This document shows, in pieces, positions 25,853 to 34,237 of a stretch of DNA of 64,000 nucleotides. Within the stretch, counting starts at the first letter, position 1, and every line of letters begins with the position of its first letter. This stretch comes from Arthrobacter sp. StoSoilA2 (GTDB taxonomy: Bacteria; Actinomycetota; Actinomycetes; Actinomycetales; Micrococcaceae), in the NCBI RefSeq assembly GCF_019977195.1, contig NZ_AP024643.1:2108001-2172000 (forward strand). The letters are read 5' to 3'. The notes beneath the pieces are model-generated. The model searched no databases, was not told the origin of the DNA, and saw nothing but the letters and a program-made list of their open reading frames with translations. The position numbers were made by a program, and so were the translations under genes.

Positions 25853-26914
25853 TTAGAATCCGGGGATGGTGCCGGAGTAGGCGGAGCGGAGCAGTTCCTC
25901 AAGATTCTCTTCCGTGACCGGGCGCGGGTTGGAGCCCGGGATTGCGGGCAGGATTAGCTTGACCGCTTCGGCGATGTTTTCCTCGGCCAGGCCATGGTGT
26001 TTCAGGGCCTTGGGCGCACTAAGGGTTTCTCGCAGGGCGTTGAGTCCCTTGAGGGCGTCATCGGCTCCGAAGGCGGCGGCGATCCGGACCTCAGCGTCCG
26101 GCGCGGAGGGCGCGTTGAATGCCAGCACATAGGGCAGGACAGTCGCATGTGTTTGGGCGTGGGGCAAGTTGTAGGCCCCGCCGAGGACATGACAGATCTT
26201 ATGGTGCATCCCTGAGCCGGCGGAGGCGAATGCGACCGCGGAAAGGTACGCCCCATACAGGGCCTGTTCTCGGCCCGTGAGGTCCGACGGGTCATCCTTG
26301 ATCAGCGGAAGCCCCTGGTTGAGTGCGCGGATTCCCTCCGCGGCCAGCGCCTGATTGATTGGGTCGGCACGTGGAGCCCACATCGAATCGACACAGTGGG
26401 CCAAGGCGTTGAGGCCGGAAGCGACAGACAGGTCAACGGGAAGAGAGAGCGTCAGGGCTGCGTCGTAAATTACAGTGACAGGCAGGACCCTGTCGTCCAC
26501 ACCGGTGGTTTTCCGGGAGGCTTCCGTAAGCCCCCAAACGTTGGTGGCTTCGGACCCGGCGTAGGTGGTGGGGACCGCGATGATGGGCAGTCCTGTGGTC
26601 ATGGCAATGGCTTTAGCGACGCCCGTCGTTGAGCCGCCGCCGACACAGACCAGCAAGTCAATGCCCAGCTCTGCAGCTGTCGACCGCGCTTTTTCTGCCT
26701 TCTCAATGGGTACATGGGGTGCAACGTCCTCATAGAAGGACGTGACATCGATTCCGGTCGTCACGTCGGCAGCGATCGGCGCTTCGAACTCGGCGGCGAT
26801 CACCATCACCCGTGTGGCGCCCAGCCGGGATACCTCTGCGGCGAGGTTTACAGCTGCCTTGCCAGAGCCGAACAAGACACGCTGTCCCAAGGTTACATGC
26901 TCAAAAGTAGTCAT
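25853..26914 (-). CDS. Maleylacetate reductase
   Basis: 353-residue iron-type alcohol dehydrogenase fold. VCVGGGSTTGVAKAIA (about 91-106) is the NAD(P)-binding glycine motif; TTYAGSEATNVWGLTE and the His-rich HHKICHVLGGAYNLPHAQTH segment are typical of maleylacetate reductases. It reduces maleylacetate to 3-oxoadipate with NAD(P)H. Its ATG overlaps the monooxygenase stop (ATGA). Product would feed the beta-ketoadipate pathway, whose local genes are damaged. Confidence 0.93.
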   Translation of the reverse strand: MTTFEHVTLGQRVLFGSGKAAVNLAAEVSRLGATRVMVIAAEFEAPIAADVTTGIDVTSFYEDVAPHVPIEKAEKARSTAAELGIDLLVCVGGGSTTGVAKAIAMTTGLPIIAVPTTYAGSEATNVWGLTEASRKTTGVDDRVLPVTVIYDAALTLSLPVDLSVASGLNALAHCVDSMWAPRADPINQALAAEGIRALNQGLPLIKDDPSDLTGREQALYGAYLSAVAFASAGSGMHHKICHVLGGAYNLPHAQTHATVLPYVLAFNAPSAPDAEVRIAAAFGADDALKGLNALRETLSAPKALKHHGLAEENIAEAVKLILPAIPGSNPRPVTEENLEELLRSAYSGTIPGF

Positions 26915-28134
26915 CAGACCAACGCCTCCTTGGCTGCGAGTTCGGCATCATGGCTGTAGAGCCAACCGTTGGCGAGCAGTGGGTCCCCTTGGGCCAGGGT
27001 GTCATCGCGCTCCCGCTGGTCAGGGCCGTCGGGCAGATGGTTTATGTGTTTTCGGGCCCGGCTAAGCTGCTGAATCTTCGTAGTCCGGCTGATACGCACT
27101 TTTTCATAGGTGCGTAGGGCGCGGGCCGGGTCCTGGGGGTCATCGGCCAGGCACTGCGCGAGGGCAGCTCCGTCTTCGATGGCCTGGGCAGCGCCCTGGG
27201 CGAAGAAGGGGAACATGGGATGGGCTGCGTCGCCGAGCAGAGTGATCAGGCCATAGGACCATTGCGTCAACGGTTCACGGTCCAGCAGGGCCCAGCGTCC
27301 CGGTGTTCCGGCTGCCCGGATCAGTTCCGTGAGGCGGGGATCCCAGCCATCAAACTCGCCGAGCAGTTCATCGACGGTCGATTTCGTGCTCCAGGATTCC
27401 GCAGTGAAATCGCCGGCGGGACCGAATGCAACAATGTTGACGGCGCTGCCACCGGATATGGGGTAGTGCACCAGATGGTGCTCCGGTCCAATCCACAAAG
27501 TCTGGGCTGCCCGACGGGCGAACTCGGGGGCATCCTCCATCGGCACGATAGCCCGGTAGGCGCACATGCCGGAATATTCTGCTGGTCCAGAACCGGCAAT
27601 CGCGTTTCGCACCACAGAGTGGACTCCATCGGCACCGATGAGGATGTCTGCATCAGCGGTGCTGCCATCATCAAATGTCAGCCTCGCACCGCTGTGATGT
27701 GGCTGAACTTCCACGCAGCGTTTGCCCAGCCGCAGCCACTCCTGCGGGACCGCCGCCTTGACGGCATCCAACAGGTCTGCGCGGTGGGCCACATAAGTAC
27801 GTTCCCCGTAAATATCCTCACACCTTCCGGTCAGCTGCTCGGATGACAGAACTGCGCCGTCCTGCCAGCGTCGGAATTCCCATCCCACATCCAGAGGCAC
27901 TGCCCTTTCAAGGAACGCATCGATATGGCCCAGACGGCGTATCAGGCGTGCAGCGTTGGGAGAAACCACCAGGCCGGCGCCGACTGCGCCCAACTCCGGT
28001 GCCTGTTCGTAAACTGTTGCGGTCATACCCGCGCGGTGCAGGAAGCCAGCTGCCGCCAACCCGCCGATGCCGCCGCCCAGAATGACAATGCGGAGACCTT
28101 CCGGTCCCGCTGTCCTATCCGTATCTGTAGTCAT
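26914..28134 (-). CDS. FAD-dependent aromatic monooxygenase (salicylate/resorcinol hydroxylase type)
   Basis: 406-residue group A flavoprotein monooxygenase. GGGIGG near residue 20 binds the ADP of FAD, IGADGVHSVVR (about 166-176) is the DG motif, and LLGDAAHPMFPFFAQGAAQA (about 295-314) is the GD motif. In an operon with hydroxyquinol dioxygenase and maleylacetate reductase it most likely makes hydroxyquinol, by ring hydroxylation of resorcinol/hydroquinone or by decarboxylating hydroxylation of a hydroxybenzoate. Which of these cannot be told from sequence. It is first in the operon, divergent from an IclR regulator, with an IclR-like box between. Confidence 0.88.
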   Translation of the reverse strand: MTTDTDRTAGPEGLRIVILGGGIGGLAAAGFLHRAGMTATVYEQAPELGAVGAGLVVSPNAARLIRRLGHIDAFLERAVPLDVGWEFRRWQDGAVLSSEQLTGRCEDIYGERTYVAHRADLLDAVKAAVPQEWLRLGKRCVEVQPHHSGARLTFDDGSTADADILIGADGVHSVVRNAIAGSGPAEYSGMCAYRAIVPMEDAPEFARRAAQTLWIGPEHHLVHYPISGGSAVNIVAFGPAGDFTAESWSTKSTVDELLGEFDGWDPRLTELIRAAGTPGRWALLDREPLTQWSYGLITLLGDAAHPMFPFFAQGAAQAIEDGAALAQCLADDPQDPARALRTYEKVRISRTTKIQQLSRARKHINHLPDGPDQRERDDTLAQGDPLLANGWLYSHDAELAAKEALV

Positions 28135-28231
28135 GCTTGATTCCTTCCGGGGAGGGATCGTCGCGTGAGCGACATTCCGGGCTGTGGGCTTGGATCCATA
28201 GTCGGTTTGCCTACGACAAATGAGAGGATAG

Positions 28232-28247
28232 TGTTCATTGAACGAAC
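28232..28247 (-). promoter_or_regulatory. IclR box 1
   Basis: On the minus strand this reads GTTCGTTCAATGAACA, identical to box 4 and near-identical to boxes 2 and 3. It lies between the divergent monooxygenase operon and its IclR gene. An additional symmetric pair CGAAC/GTTCG follows at 28243-28258. Probable operator. Confidence 0.75.
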
Positions 28248-28286
28248 GACTGGTTCGTGTAATTGCCCGAAACGACGGAGGCCGCG

Positions 28287-29063
28287 ATGCCGCTGACCAC
28301 CGAACCTGGGCGCAGCGTCGCCTCCCGCCTCAGTGCCGTACTTTTCGCCTTCAAGGCCGGCGGCGGCAGCTTAACGCTTGCCGATCTCACCCGCCGCACT
28401 GGTATGCCCCACCCCACCGTGCGGCGACTGGCACTGGAGCTGCTCTCCGAGGGCTTACTGGAGCGGACCGATGACGGTAAGTACGTGATCGGGATCAAGG
28501 TCTGGGAACTGGGCACACTTGCCCCTCGGAGTGTTCCCCTCCGCACGGTCGCTTTGCCGTTCATGGAGGATCTCCACGCTGCTCTGCAGCAGCACGTCCA
28601 ACTGGCGGTGCTCGACGGCCTGGAAGCTGTAGTTGTCGAGCGGATGTCCGCGTCCAAGGCACTCGGGCTGGTTTCCCAAGTTGGGGGTCGCCTTCCGCTG
28701 CACAGTTCCGGTGTAGGTAAGGTGCTCTTGGCCCACGGCGGTGAGAGCCTATTTCGGCAAGTCACCTCGAAGGACTTAGAGAAATACACGCCCACTACAA
28801 TCACCGACCCCGATAAGCTTCGAACTGACTTGGGCGAATACAGGCGGACAGGTTTTGCACTGGTGGACCAGGAGACGAGTCCGGACGCGCAGTCCGTCGC
28901 AACGGCCATTTTCGACCGCTCAGGGGAGTGTGTTGCTGCGCTCTCGGTTGTTGTTGCAGCGGGAACAGTGAACCTGAACTCGGTTGTGCCTGCGGTAGTG
29001 GCAGCTGGCAGAGGGATTTCCCGCAGGCTCGAAGCTCCAATGTTCCGGCGCACCTCGCCGTAA
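28287..29063 (+). CDS. IclR-family regulator of the hydroxyquinol operon
   Basis: 258-residue regulator: winged helix at about residues 10-70 (SLTLADLTRRTGMPHPTVRR) and effector domain with GRLPLHSSGVGKVLLAH and a C-terminal VNLNSVVPAVVAAGRGIS. The start at 28287 has GGAGG six bases upstream; a TTG 24 bases earlier is open but lacks this. It is divergent from the monooxygenase operon with box 1 between. Three more boxes of the same sequence precede neighbouring hydrolase and Dabb genes, so it probably governs a multi-operon regulon. A broken sister copy lies beyond IS481 copy B. Confidence 0.9.
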   Translation: MPLTTEPGRSVASRLSAVLFAFKAGGGSLTLADLTRRTGMPHPTVRRLALELLSEGLLERTDDGKYVIGIKVWELGTLAPRSVPLRTVALPFMEDLHAALQQHVQLAVLDGLEAVVVERMSASKALGLVSQVGGRLPLHSSGVGKVLLAHGGESLFRQVTSKDLEKYTPTTITDPDKLRTDLGEYRRTGFALVDQETSPDAQSVATAIFDRSGECVAALSVVVAAGTVNLNSVVPAVVAAGRGISRRLEAPMFRRTSP

Positions 29064-29214
29064 GTCCACACAGGAAAAGCCGCCCCAAGCGGGGGAGCGA
29101 GTGAAGCCGAAACCGCCCCGGTGACTCGCCATGTTCGGTTGCCCTACGCCACAGTGATCGAACAATTGATTGCAGGACCACCATGTCAGCCGCTGACTGT
29201 CCTCCCGGACTAGA

Positions 29215-30287
29215 TGTATTGACCACGGACGTTGATGACGCTCGGCGTGGTTTGGTGACATGAAGAAGACCTCCGGGTGGAGTGGGGCTTGTCTAGAGTC
29301 CAATTCCACGCACGGAGGTCTTCATGTCCCACCCTAACGCTCTTCTGACGCCTCGTGGCAGGCTGCGGCTCGCGCAATGTGTCGTTGATCAGTGCTGGAG
29401 TCTGCGCCGGGCCGCGGAACGGTTCCAGGTCTCGGTTCCGACCGCCGCGCGGTGGGCGCGGCGCTACCGCGAGCACGGCCCGGCTGGGATGGAGGACCGC
29501 TCCAGCCGCCCGCATTCTTCTCCACGGCGGACGGCAACGCGTATCGAGCGGCGGATCATCGCCCTGCGCGTCAACCGCCGGTGGGGGCCTGCCAGGATCG
29601 GTTATCTGCTGGGCATCCACCCGTCCACTGTGCACCGCGTGCTGTCCCGTTACCGGCTGGCGAAGCTGGCCTGGCTCGACCGCGGCACCGGAAGGGTGAT
29701 CCGCCGCTACGAACACGACAGGCCCGGGGACCTGGTCCATGTCGACATCAAGAAACTCGGCCGGATCCCGGACGGCGGTGGACACCGGGTTCTGAGCAGG
29801 GCCGCCGGACGCCGAAACAAAGCCGGGACGCCGTCCAACCGCCGGCCCGGCTACCACTACCTCCACAACGCAGTCGATGACCACTCCCGCCTGGCCTACA
29901 CCGAAATCCTCGCGGACGAGACAAAGGAAACAGCAGCAGCCTTTTGGCAGCGGGCCAATGTCTGGTTCCAAGCCCAAGGGATCACTATCCAGCGGGTCCT
30001 GACGGACAACGGGAACTGCTACCGGTCCAAGGCCTTCGCTCAGGCCCTGGGCCCGGACATCAAGCACAAACGCACCCGCCCCTATCGCCCGCAGACCAAC
30101 GGCAAGGTCGAACGGTTCAACCGCACGATGCTGGAGGAATGGGCCTACATCCGGCCCTACCGCTCCGAGGCCGAGCGTGTCGCAGCTTTCCCCGAGTGGC
30201 TCCATGCCTACAATCACCACCGAGCCCACACTGCCCTCAAGGGTCAGACACCGGCCAGCCGCGTCACCAACCTCTCAGGTCAATACA
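29215..30287 (+). mobile_element. IS481-family insertion sequence, copy B
   Basis: Complete 1,073-bp element, inverted relative to copy A, with ends TGTATTGACC and a 6-bp target repeat ACTAGA (29209-29214 and 30288-30293). It sits between an intact IclR gene and a 3' remnant of a second IclR gene. Because each copy has its own matching target repeat, the pair did not move as one composite transposon. Confidence 0.95.
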
Positions 30288-30292
30288 ACTAG
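29324..30292 (+). CDS. IS481-family transposase (copy B)
   Basis: 322-residue DDE transposase identical to copy A except Thr for Ala in LAYTEIL (base 29900) and the last residue, which depends on the flanking DNA. The stop TAG (30290-30292) again lies in the duplicated target (ACTAGA), outside the element. The ATG lies about 110 bp inside the left end. Probably active. Confidence 0.95.
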   Translation: MSHPNALLTPRGRLRLAQCVVDQCWSLRRAAERFQVSVPTAARWARRYREHGPAGMEDRSSRPHSSPRRTATRIERRIIALRVNRRWGPARIGYLLGIHPSTVHRVLSRYRLAKLAWLDRGTGRVIRRYEHDRPGDLVHVDIKKLGRIPDGGGHRVLSRAAGRRNKAGTPSNRRPGYHYLHNAVDDHSRLAYTEILADETKETAAAFWQRANVWFQAQGITIQRVLTDNGNCYRSKAFAQALGPDIKHKRTRPYRPQTNGKVERFNRTMLEEWAYIRPYRSEAERVAAFPEWLHAYNHHRAHTALKGQTPASRVTNLSGQYN

Positions 30293-30507
30293 ATCGGACT
30301 CGCGTGGGTCCAGCCCGGCGCCCAGTCTGTGGCCATCATTGGCAGGTCAGGGGAGTACGCGGCCGCTTGGTGTGTGGTCGTGAGGCCGGACCGGTGAACC
30401 TGAATTCGGTCGTGCCCGCCCTGGCGGCTGCCGGCCGTGGCATCTCAGGGGAGCTGCGTGCCGCTTTGCCCACGCGGGGTTCCATCAGGGCCGAACATCA
30501 GGCCTGA
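30293..30507 (+). pseudogene. 3' remnant of a second IclR-type regulator
   Basis: AWVQPGAQSVATIIGRSGEY matches PDAQSVATAIFDRSGE of the intact IclR protein at 28287, then after a frameshift near 30385 PVNLNSVVPALAAAGRGISG matches its C-terminus. The N-terminal two thirds are missing and the remnant begins at the target repeat of IS481 copy B. It is either a tandem duplicate or the original regulator of the downstream hydrolase gene. Confidence 0.75.
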
Positions 30508-30541
30508 CCCATCTCCCTGAGAGTCCTTGGATGACGGTATT

Positions 30542-30557
30542 GTTCGTTCAATGATCA
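30542..30557 (+). promoter_or_regulatory. IclR box 2
   Basis: GTTCGTTCAATGATCA, one base from box 1, 68 bp upstream of the CocE-type hydrolase start. Links this gene to the regulator at 28287. Confidence 0.7.
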
Positions 30558-30625
30558 TTCCTGCTTGGGGCGGCCGTTACCGCTGGTAGACATGGCAACA
30601 ACCAATACATGGCGAAGGAGCCAAT

Positions 30626-32296
30626 ATGACGAACCGTGATGTCAGCGGAACTACATTCGAATACCGCTTCCGCGACCCCAAGATGACCCCGGAAGCACGC
30701 GGGGGAACGCTGCCGGAGTACCGGAGTTCCCTCGAAGACGGAATGCTGATCGAACGCGACGTCGTCGTCACCACCCGCACGGGCGTCGAGATTTTCATCG
30801 ATGTCTTCCGGCCGAACAACGATGAGCCGGCAGCGCCGCTGGTTGCGTGGATGCCCTACGGGAAACATAACCCCCTGCCCATCCAGAAGATCTTCCCCAA
30901 CGCCGGCGTTCGGCCCGAATGGACCAGCAGCCACACGGCCTTTGAGTGCCCGGACCCGGTGTACTGGGTGCAGCACGGTTACGCAGTCATCCTTGTGGAC
31001 CTGCCGGGAACGTGGAACTCCGGCGGATCTGCGACTTACTGTTCTCCTGAGGAAGCAGAAGCTTTCTACGACCTCATCGAATGGGCTGGAACGCAGCCTT
31101 GGAGCAATGGAAAAGTAGGATTGTCCGGCGTCTCATACCTGACCGTTGCGCAGTGGCGCGTAGCAGAGCTGGAGCCACCCCATCTCGCGGCCATCAATCC
31201 CTACGAAGGATGGACCGACACCTACCGGGAGGTCGTCCGGCATGGCGGAATCCCGTCAACATCTTTCTGGCCGTACTTGTCTCAGCGGTGGGGCGCGAGC
31301 CGTACGCAAATAGAAGACCTGGAGCGGGAAACAGCCGAGCATCCCTTCTTCGACGCGTTTTGGCAGAGCAAGTCAGCCGAACTGGAAAAGATCCGGGTGC
31401 CCGCCTACGTGGTGGCGAGCTGGAGCGACCAGGGCCTGCACACGAGGGGAACCCTTGAAGGATTTTCCCGCATTTCTTCATCTGAAAAGTGGCTGGAAGT
31501 TCACGGCGGAAAAAAGTGGGCGCACTACTACGAACCTGAAAGTGTGGAACGCCAGCGGGCCTTTTTTGACCGTTACCTGAAGGGCATCGACAACGACGTC
31601 CTGAACTGGCCGCCTGTTCGGCTGGACGTACGACAATCATCCGGCGTAGGTAAGTACCGCACTGCCGGGGAATGGCCCCCTGCAGAGACTGACTACCAAA
31701 AGTTGTATCTCGATGCCTCACGGGGGTCCCTCGATTGGACGCTTCCTCCCCAGGAAGCATCCGCCAGCTACGACGGTGCCGGAAGCGGCCCGGGCGCTCA
31801 CCGCGCCGAGTTTGAGTTTACTTTTGACCGGCCCATGGACCTCGTCGGTCACATGAAAGCCACGCTGTACGTGAGTGCCGAGGCGCCGGACATGGATCTT
31901 TTCGTCGCGGTCTGGAAAATCAATGCCGCCGGCGACGCAGTTACTTTCCCGTACTACGGCAATTTCGAAAACGGTGCTGTGGCTCTTGGCTGGCTCCGCG
32001 CGTCACACCGCGAACTCGACGAAAATCGTTCCTCGGATTACCTGCCGGTCCTGGCCCACCAGCGTCTCCTCGAAATGGAGAATGGAGCGCCAACCCGTGT
32101 CGACATAGAAATTCTGCCGTCCGGTACCAGTTTCCAGCCAGGGGACAGGCTCCGCTTCGTCGTGCAGGGCACAGATGTACACAAGTTCCCAAGGAAAGAA
32201 GTGTTCGCGCGGCACGAGGACACGGTTAATGAAGGAGTCCACGTGATTCACACAGGCGGCCGCTTCGACTCGCACCTGCTGGTTCCGGTCCTCTAA
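30626..32296 (+). CDS. CocE/NonD-type hydrolase (X-Pro dipeptidyl-peptidase S15 family)
   Basis: 556-residue serine hydrolase. An alpha/beta-hydrolase domain (about 35-330) carries the nucleophile in GLSGVSYL (S170), an acid in VASWSDQGLH and a His in GGKKWAHYYEP; the C-terminal beta-jelly-roll domain (about 350-556) is typical of CocE-type esterases. ATG at 30626 has GAAGGAG upstream. Box 2 precedes it and a strong terminator follows, so it is a single-gene unit. In this context it probably hydrolyses an ester or amide of an aromatic compound feeding the hydroxyquinol route; substrate is inferred. Confidence 0.87.
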   Translation: MTNRDVSGTTFEYRFRDPKMTPEARGGTLPEYRSSLEDGMLIERDVVVTTRTGVEIFIDVFRPNNDEPAAPLVAWMPYGKHNPLPIQKIFPNAGVRPEWTSSHTAFECPDPVYWVQHGYAVILVDLPGTWNSGGSATYCSPEEAEAFYDLIEWAGTQPWSNGKVGLSGVSYLTVAQWRVAELEPPHLAAINPYEGWTDTYREVVRHGGIPSTSFWPYLSQRWGASRTQIEDLERETAEHPFFDAFWQSKSAELEKIRVPAYVVASWSDQGLHTRGTLEGFSRISSSEKWLEVHGGKKWAHYYEPESVERQRAFFDRYLKGIDNDVLNWPPVRLDVRQSSGVGKYRTAGEWPPAETDYQKLYLDASRGSLDWTLPPQEASASYDGAGSGPGAHRAEFEFTFDRPMDLVGHMKATLYVSAEAPDMDLFVAVWKINAAGDAVTFPYYGNFENGAVALGWLRASHRELDENRSSDYLPVLAHQRLLEMENGAPTRVDIEILPSGTSFQPGDRLRFVVQGTDVHKFPRKEVFARHEDTVNEGVHVIHTGGRFDSHLLVPVL

Positions 32297-32316
32297 CAGC
32301 AGCACCAGCAGATGGG

Positions 32317-32361
32317 AAGAGGGATGCCTCCGAAGGAATTATCTTCGGAGGCATCCCTCTT
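32317..32361. terminator. Bidirectional 19-bp terminator stem
   Basis: AAGAGGGATGCCTCCGAAG (32317-32335) pairs perfectly with 32343-32361 across a 7-base loop. It lies between the convergent CocE-type gene and the alpha/beta hydrolase gene and can serve both. Confidence 0.85.
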
Positions 32362-32437
32362 GGTTATCCCGTGAGTCCGATGAGTAGCGCCCGGGGACGA
32401 ACGGCCGGCGGCTGTAGCCGGGCCGCGGCGGTCTGGC

Positions 32438-33298
32438 TCAGCGGCTTGCTAAGGCACCATGGGTTCCCAAGAATTTCGCGACGTCGGCGTTGAAGAGGGC
32501 AGGTTGCTCCAGCTGGGGCAGGTGCCCGCATTGCTGGTACGTCAACAGCGTCGCGTTCGGGATCCGTTCAGCCAGCGGCGCCGCATATCCCGCCTCGCGG
32601 AGTTCGTCATCGGCTCCTGCAATCAGCAAAGTAGGCACCCGGATCCGCTCGTAGGGGATCGTGTCCAGGTTTCCGAATTCAGAACGCGAACCGGACAGGG
32701 GTGACTTGAACCGGGCAGCGGCTACTGCCTCCCAGGCCCCTGGCTGGATTGCCGCCTCATACCGCGCCAAGAGGAACCGCTCGTCCTCCAACAGCGCCTG
32801 GTCATAGACAAAGTGGCGGACGATACGGCGCATGCCTTCCAACGTGCAGTCAAAGTCCAGTGTTTCCCTGCGGGCTTCGTTCATCGGAATGACACCGCCA
32901 CCTGACACCGACACAATCGAGCCGATGGACCAGTCATATTCGTCGCCGGCGGCGACCATGAGAAGCAGCGTGGCGCCCATGGATACGCCACAAAAAGCTG
33001 CTGTCCCAAGGTCCATGGCCTCCAGGAACCTCGTCATGTGCCAGAGGCGCCGTTTGCGGCCGCTGCCGAAGTCGTGAAGCTTGTCCGTTCCCCCGAAGCC
33101 AAGCCAGTCCGGGGCTACAACGCGGTGCGTGGAGCTCAGCGCTTTGATGGTGGGGTACCAGGATAGCTCGGCGGAGGATCCGTAGCTTCCATCATGGAGC
33201 AGAACCACCGGGGGTCCGTCACCGCAGTCGAGGTAGTGGGTTCGGATTCCGTCGACGACTATGGTGCGACTTGCTGCCGAGGGTACATATCTGGTCAT
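32438..33298 (-). CDS. Alpha/beta hydrolase
   Basis: 286-residue hydrolase of the meta-cleavage-product/lactonase type. VVLLHDGSYGSSAELSW provides the oxyanion region, GVSMGA the nucleophile elbow (Ser about 106), GADDELREAG the acid and QQCGHLPQLEQP the His. ATG at 33298 was chosen over the GTG one codon earlier. Its upstream region holds IclR boxes 3 and 4, shared with the divergent Dabb gene. Substrate unknown; an ester, lactone or C-C bond are all possible. Confidence 0.87.
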   Translation of the reverse strand: MTRYVPSAASRTIVVDGIRTHYLDCGDGPPVVLLHDGSYGSSAELSWYPTIKALSSTHRVVAPDWLGFGGTDKLHDFGSGRKRRLWHMTRFLEAMDLGTAAFCGVSMGATLLLMVAAGDEYDWSIGSIVSVSGGGVIPMNEARRETLDFDCTLEGMRRIVRHFVYDQALLEDERFLLARYEAAIQPGAWEAVAAARFKSPLSGSRSEFGNLDTIPYERIRVPTLLIAGADDELREAGYAAPLAERIPNATLLTYQQCGHLPQLEQPALFNADVAKFLGTHGALASR

Positions 33299-33465
33299 CA
33301 CAGGGGCCGTTCTGCTTGGTAATTAAGTTGGCGGAGGCCGGAGGGGAGAGAGGCGTCCGGCGATCGGCGATGCGCAAACGGACCTGGGCCTGGGCGGAAC
33401 TCCCTCAGCGGCATTGGGCTTGGAGCTTCAAGTCTGCAGCTCCACGTGGAATTAGCCATTCCCAT

Positions 33466-33481
33466 GTTCGCTCAATGATCA
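33466..33481 (+). promoter_or_regulatory. IclR box 3
   Basis: GTTCGCTCAATGATCA; two bases from box 1. It lies 168 bp upstream of the minus-strand hydrolase start. Confidence 0.65.
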
Positions 33482-33542
33482 ATCCGCAGGAGCCGGCGGG
33501 GAAGTTTTTGGAGCGGTGTTCGTTCCCTTCAGCGTCTTCTAT

Positions 33543-33558
33543 GTTCGTTCAATGAACA
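33543..33558 (+). promoter_or_regulatory. IclR box 4
   Basis: GTTCGTTCAATGAACA, identical to box 1, 147 bp upstream of the Dabb gene start. Confidence 0.72.
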
Positions 33559-33705
33559 CCCTGCTTGAAACGAAAGTTATCTGGATCACAATCAAACTAT
33601 TCACCGGACGTTGCGGACTGAAGCATCATACGGGGGGCTGCGACTGTCACTGACGACGGTGTCAGGCGAATATTAGGGGCGATTGACGCCCGGCAGGGAG
33701 GTATT

Positions 33706-34113
33706 TTGTTTCACCACATTATGAGGTTTGCAATGAAGGACGATCTGGCATCAGATGAGCGCGAAGAAGTGTGCCGGCAGATCGCCTCGCTGGAGAATTT
33801 GCCGTCCACGCTGACGTCCAGGGTGTGTCAGGATGTGGGCAATCCCGACGACGGTTTTACGCACTCTGCCATCATCACCTTCAGCGGCGAAGCGGACTAC
33901 CTGGCCTACCTCACAGACCCCGATCACGCTGACGTGATCGACTACGTCTTGCCGCGCTGGAAGAAGATGATGTTTTGTGATGCTTCCGAAGAATTCGATC
34001 CCGGAATGTATGGGCGGATCCAGGACACGGTCGTGCAAATGAGCGGCAGCCCGGAACTCCGTGCCCACATCGGGAAGATCACTGCACGGGTAGAACCTCG
34101 ACAGGCTGTGTAG
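33706..34113 (+). CDS. Dabb-family (ferredoxin-like stress-responsive) protein
   Basis: 135-residue dimeric alpha/beta-barrel protein: it begins FHHIMRFAMKDD, has the SAIITFSGEADYLAYLTDP strand-helix and ends the domain with HADVIDYVLPRWKK. TTG at 33706 is the start, supported by GGGAGG six bases before it. Family members include small cyclases and decarboxylases as well as proteins of unknown role. It is first in a probable operon with the bicupin and MFS genes behind IclR box 4. Activity not assigned. Confidence 0.75.
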   Translation: MFHHIMRFAMKDDLASDEREEVCRQIASLENLPSTLTSRVCQDVGNPDDGFTHSAIITFSGEADYLAYLTDPDHADVIDYVLPRWKKMMFCDASEEFDPGMYGRIQDTVVQMSGSPELRAHIGKITARVEPRQAV

Positions 34114-34237
34114 ACATATGCCCCGGCTCCGTGTCCAGAACGGCGCCGCAACACCACTACATGGATTCTTATCGGGCTATTCAATGGGCCTATCCAGGGT
34201 GCGCCACTGGCTGCCCCACGACAACCACGGAGAAACA

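Larger units (their letters stand above)
33299..33705. promoter_or_regulatory. Divergent control region with two IclR boxes
   Basis: 407 bp without a supported gene. Two IclR boxes, 77 bp apart, lie between the hydrolase (minus) and the Dabb-bicupin-MFS genes (plus), as expected for coordinated control of both directions. Confidence 0.6.

Noticed and set aside
9329..30287. Composite transposon bounded by the two IS481 copies
   Set aside because: Each copy has its own distinct 6-bp target repeat, so they inserted independently.
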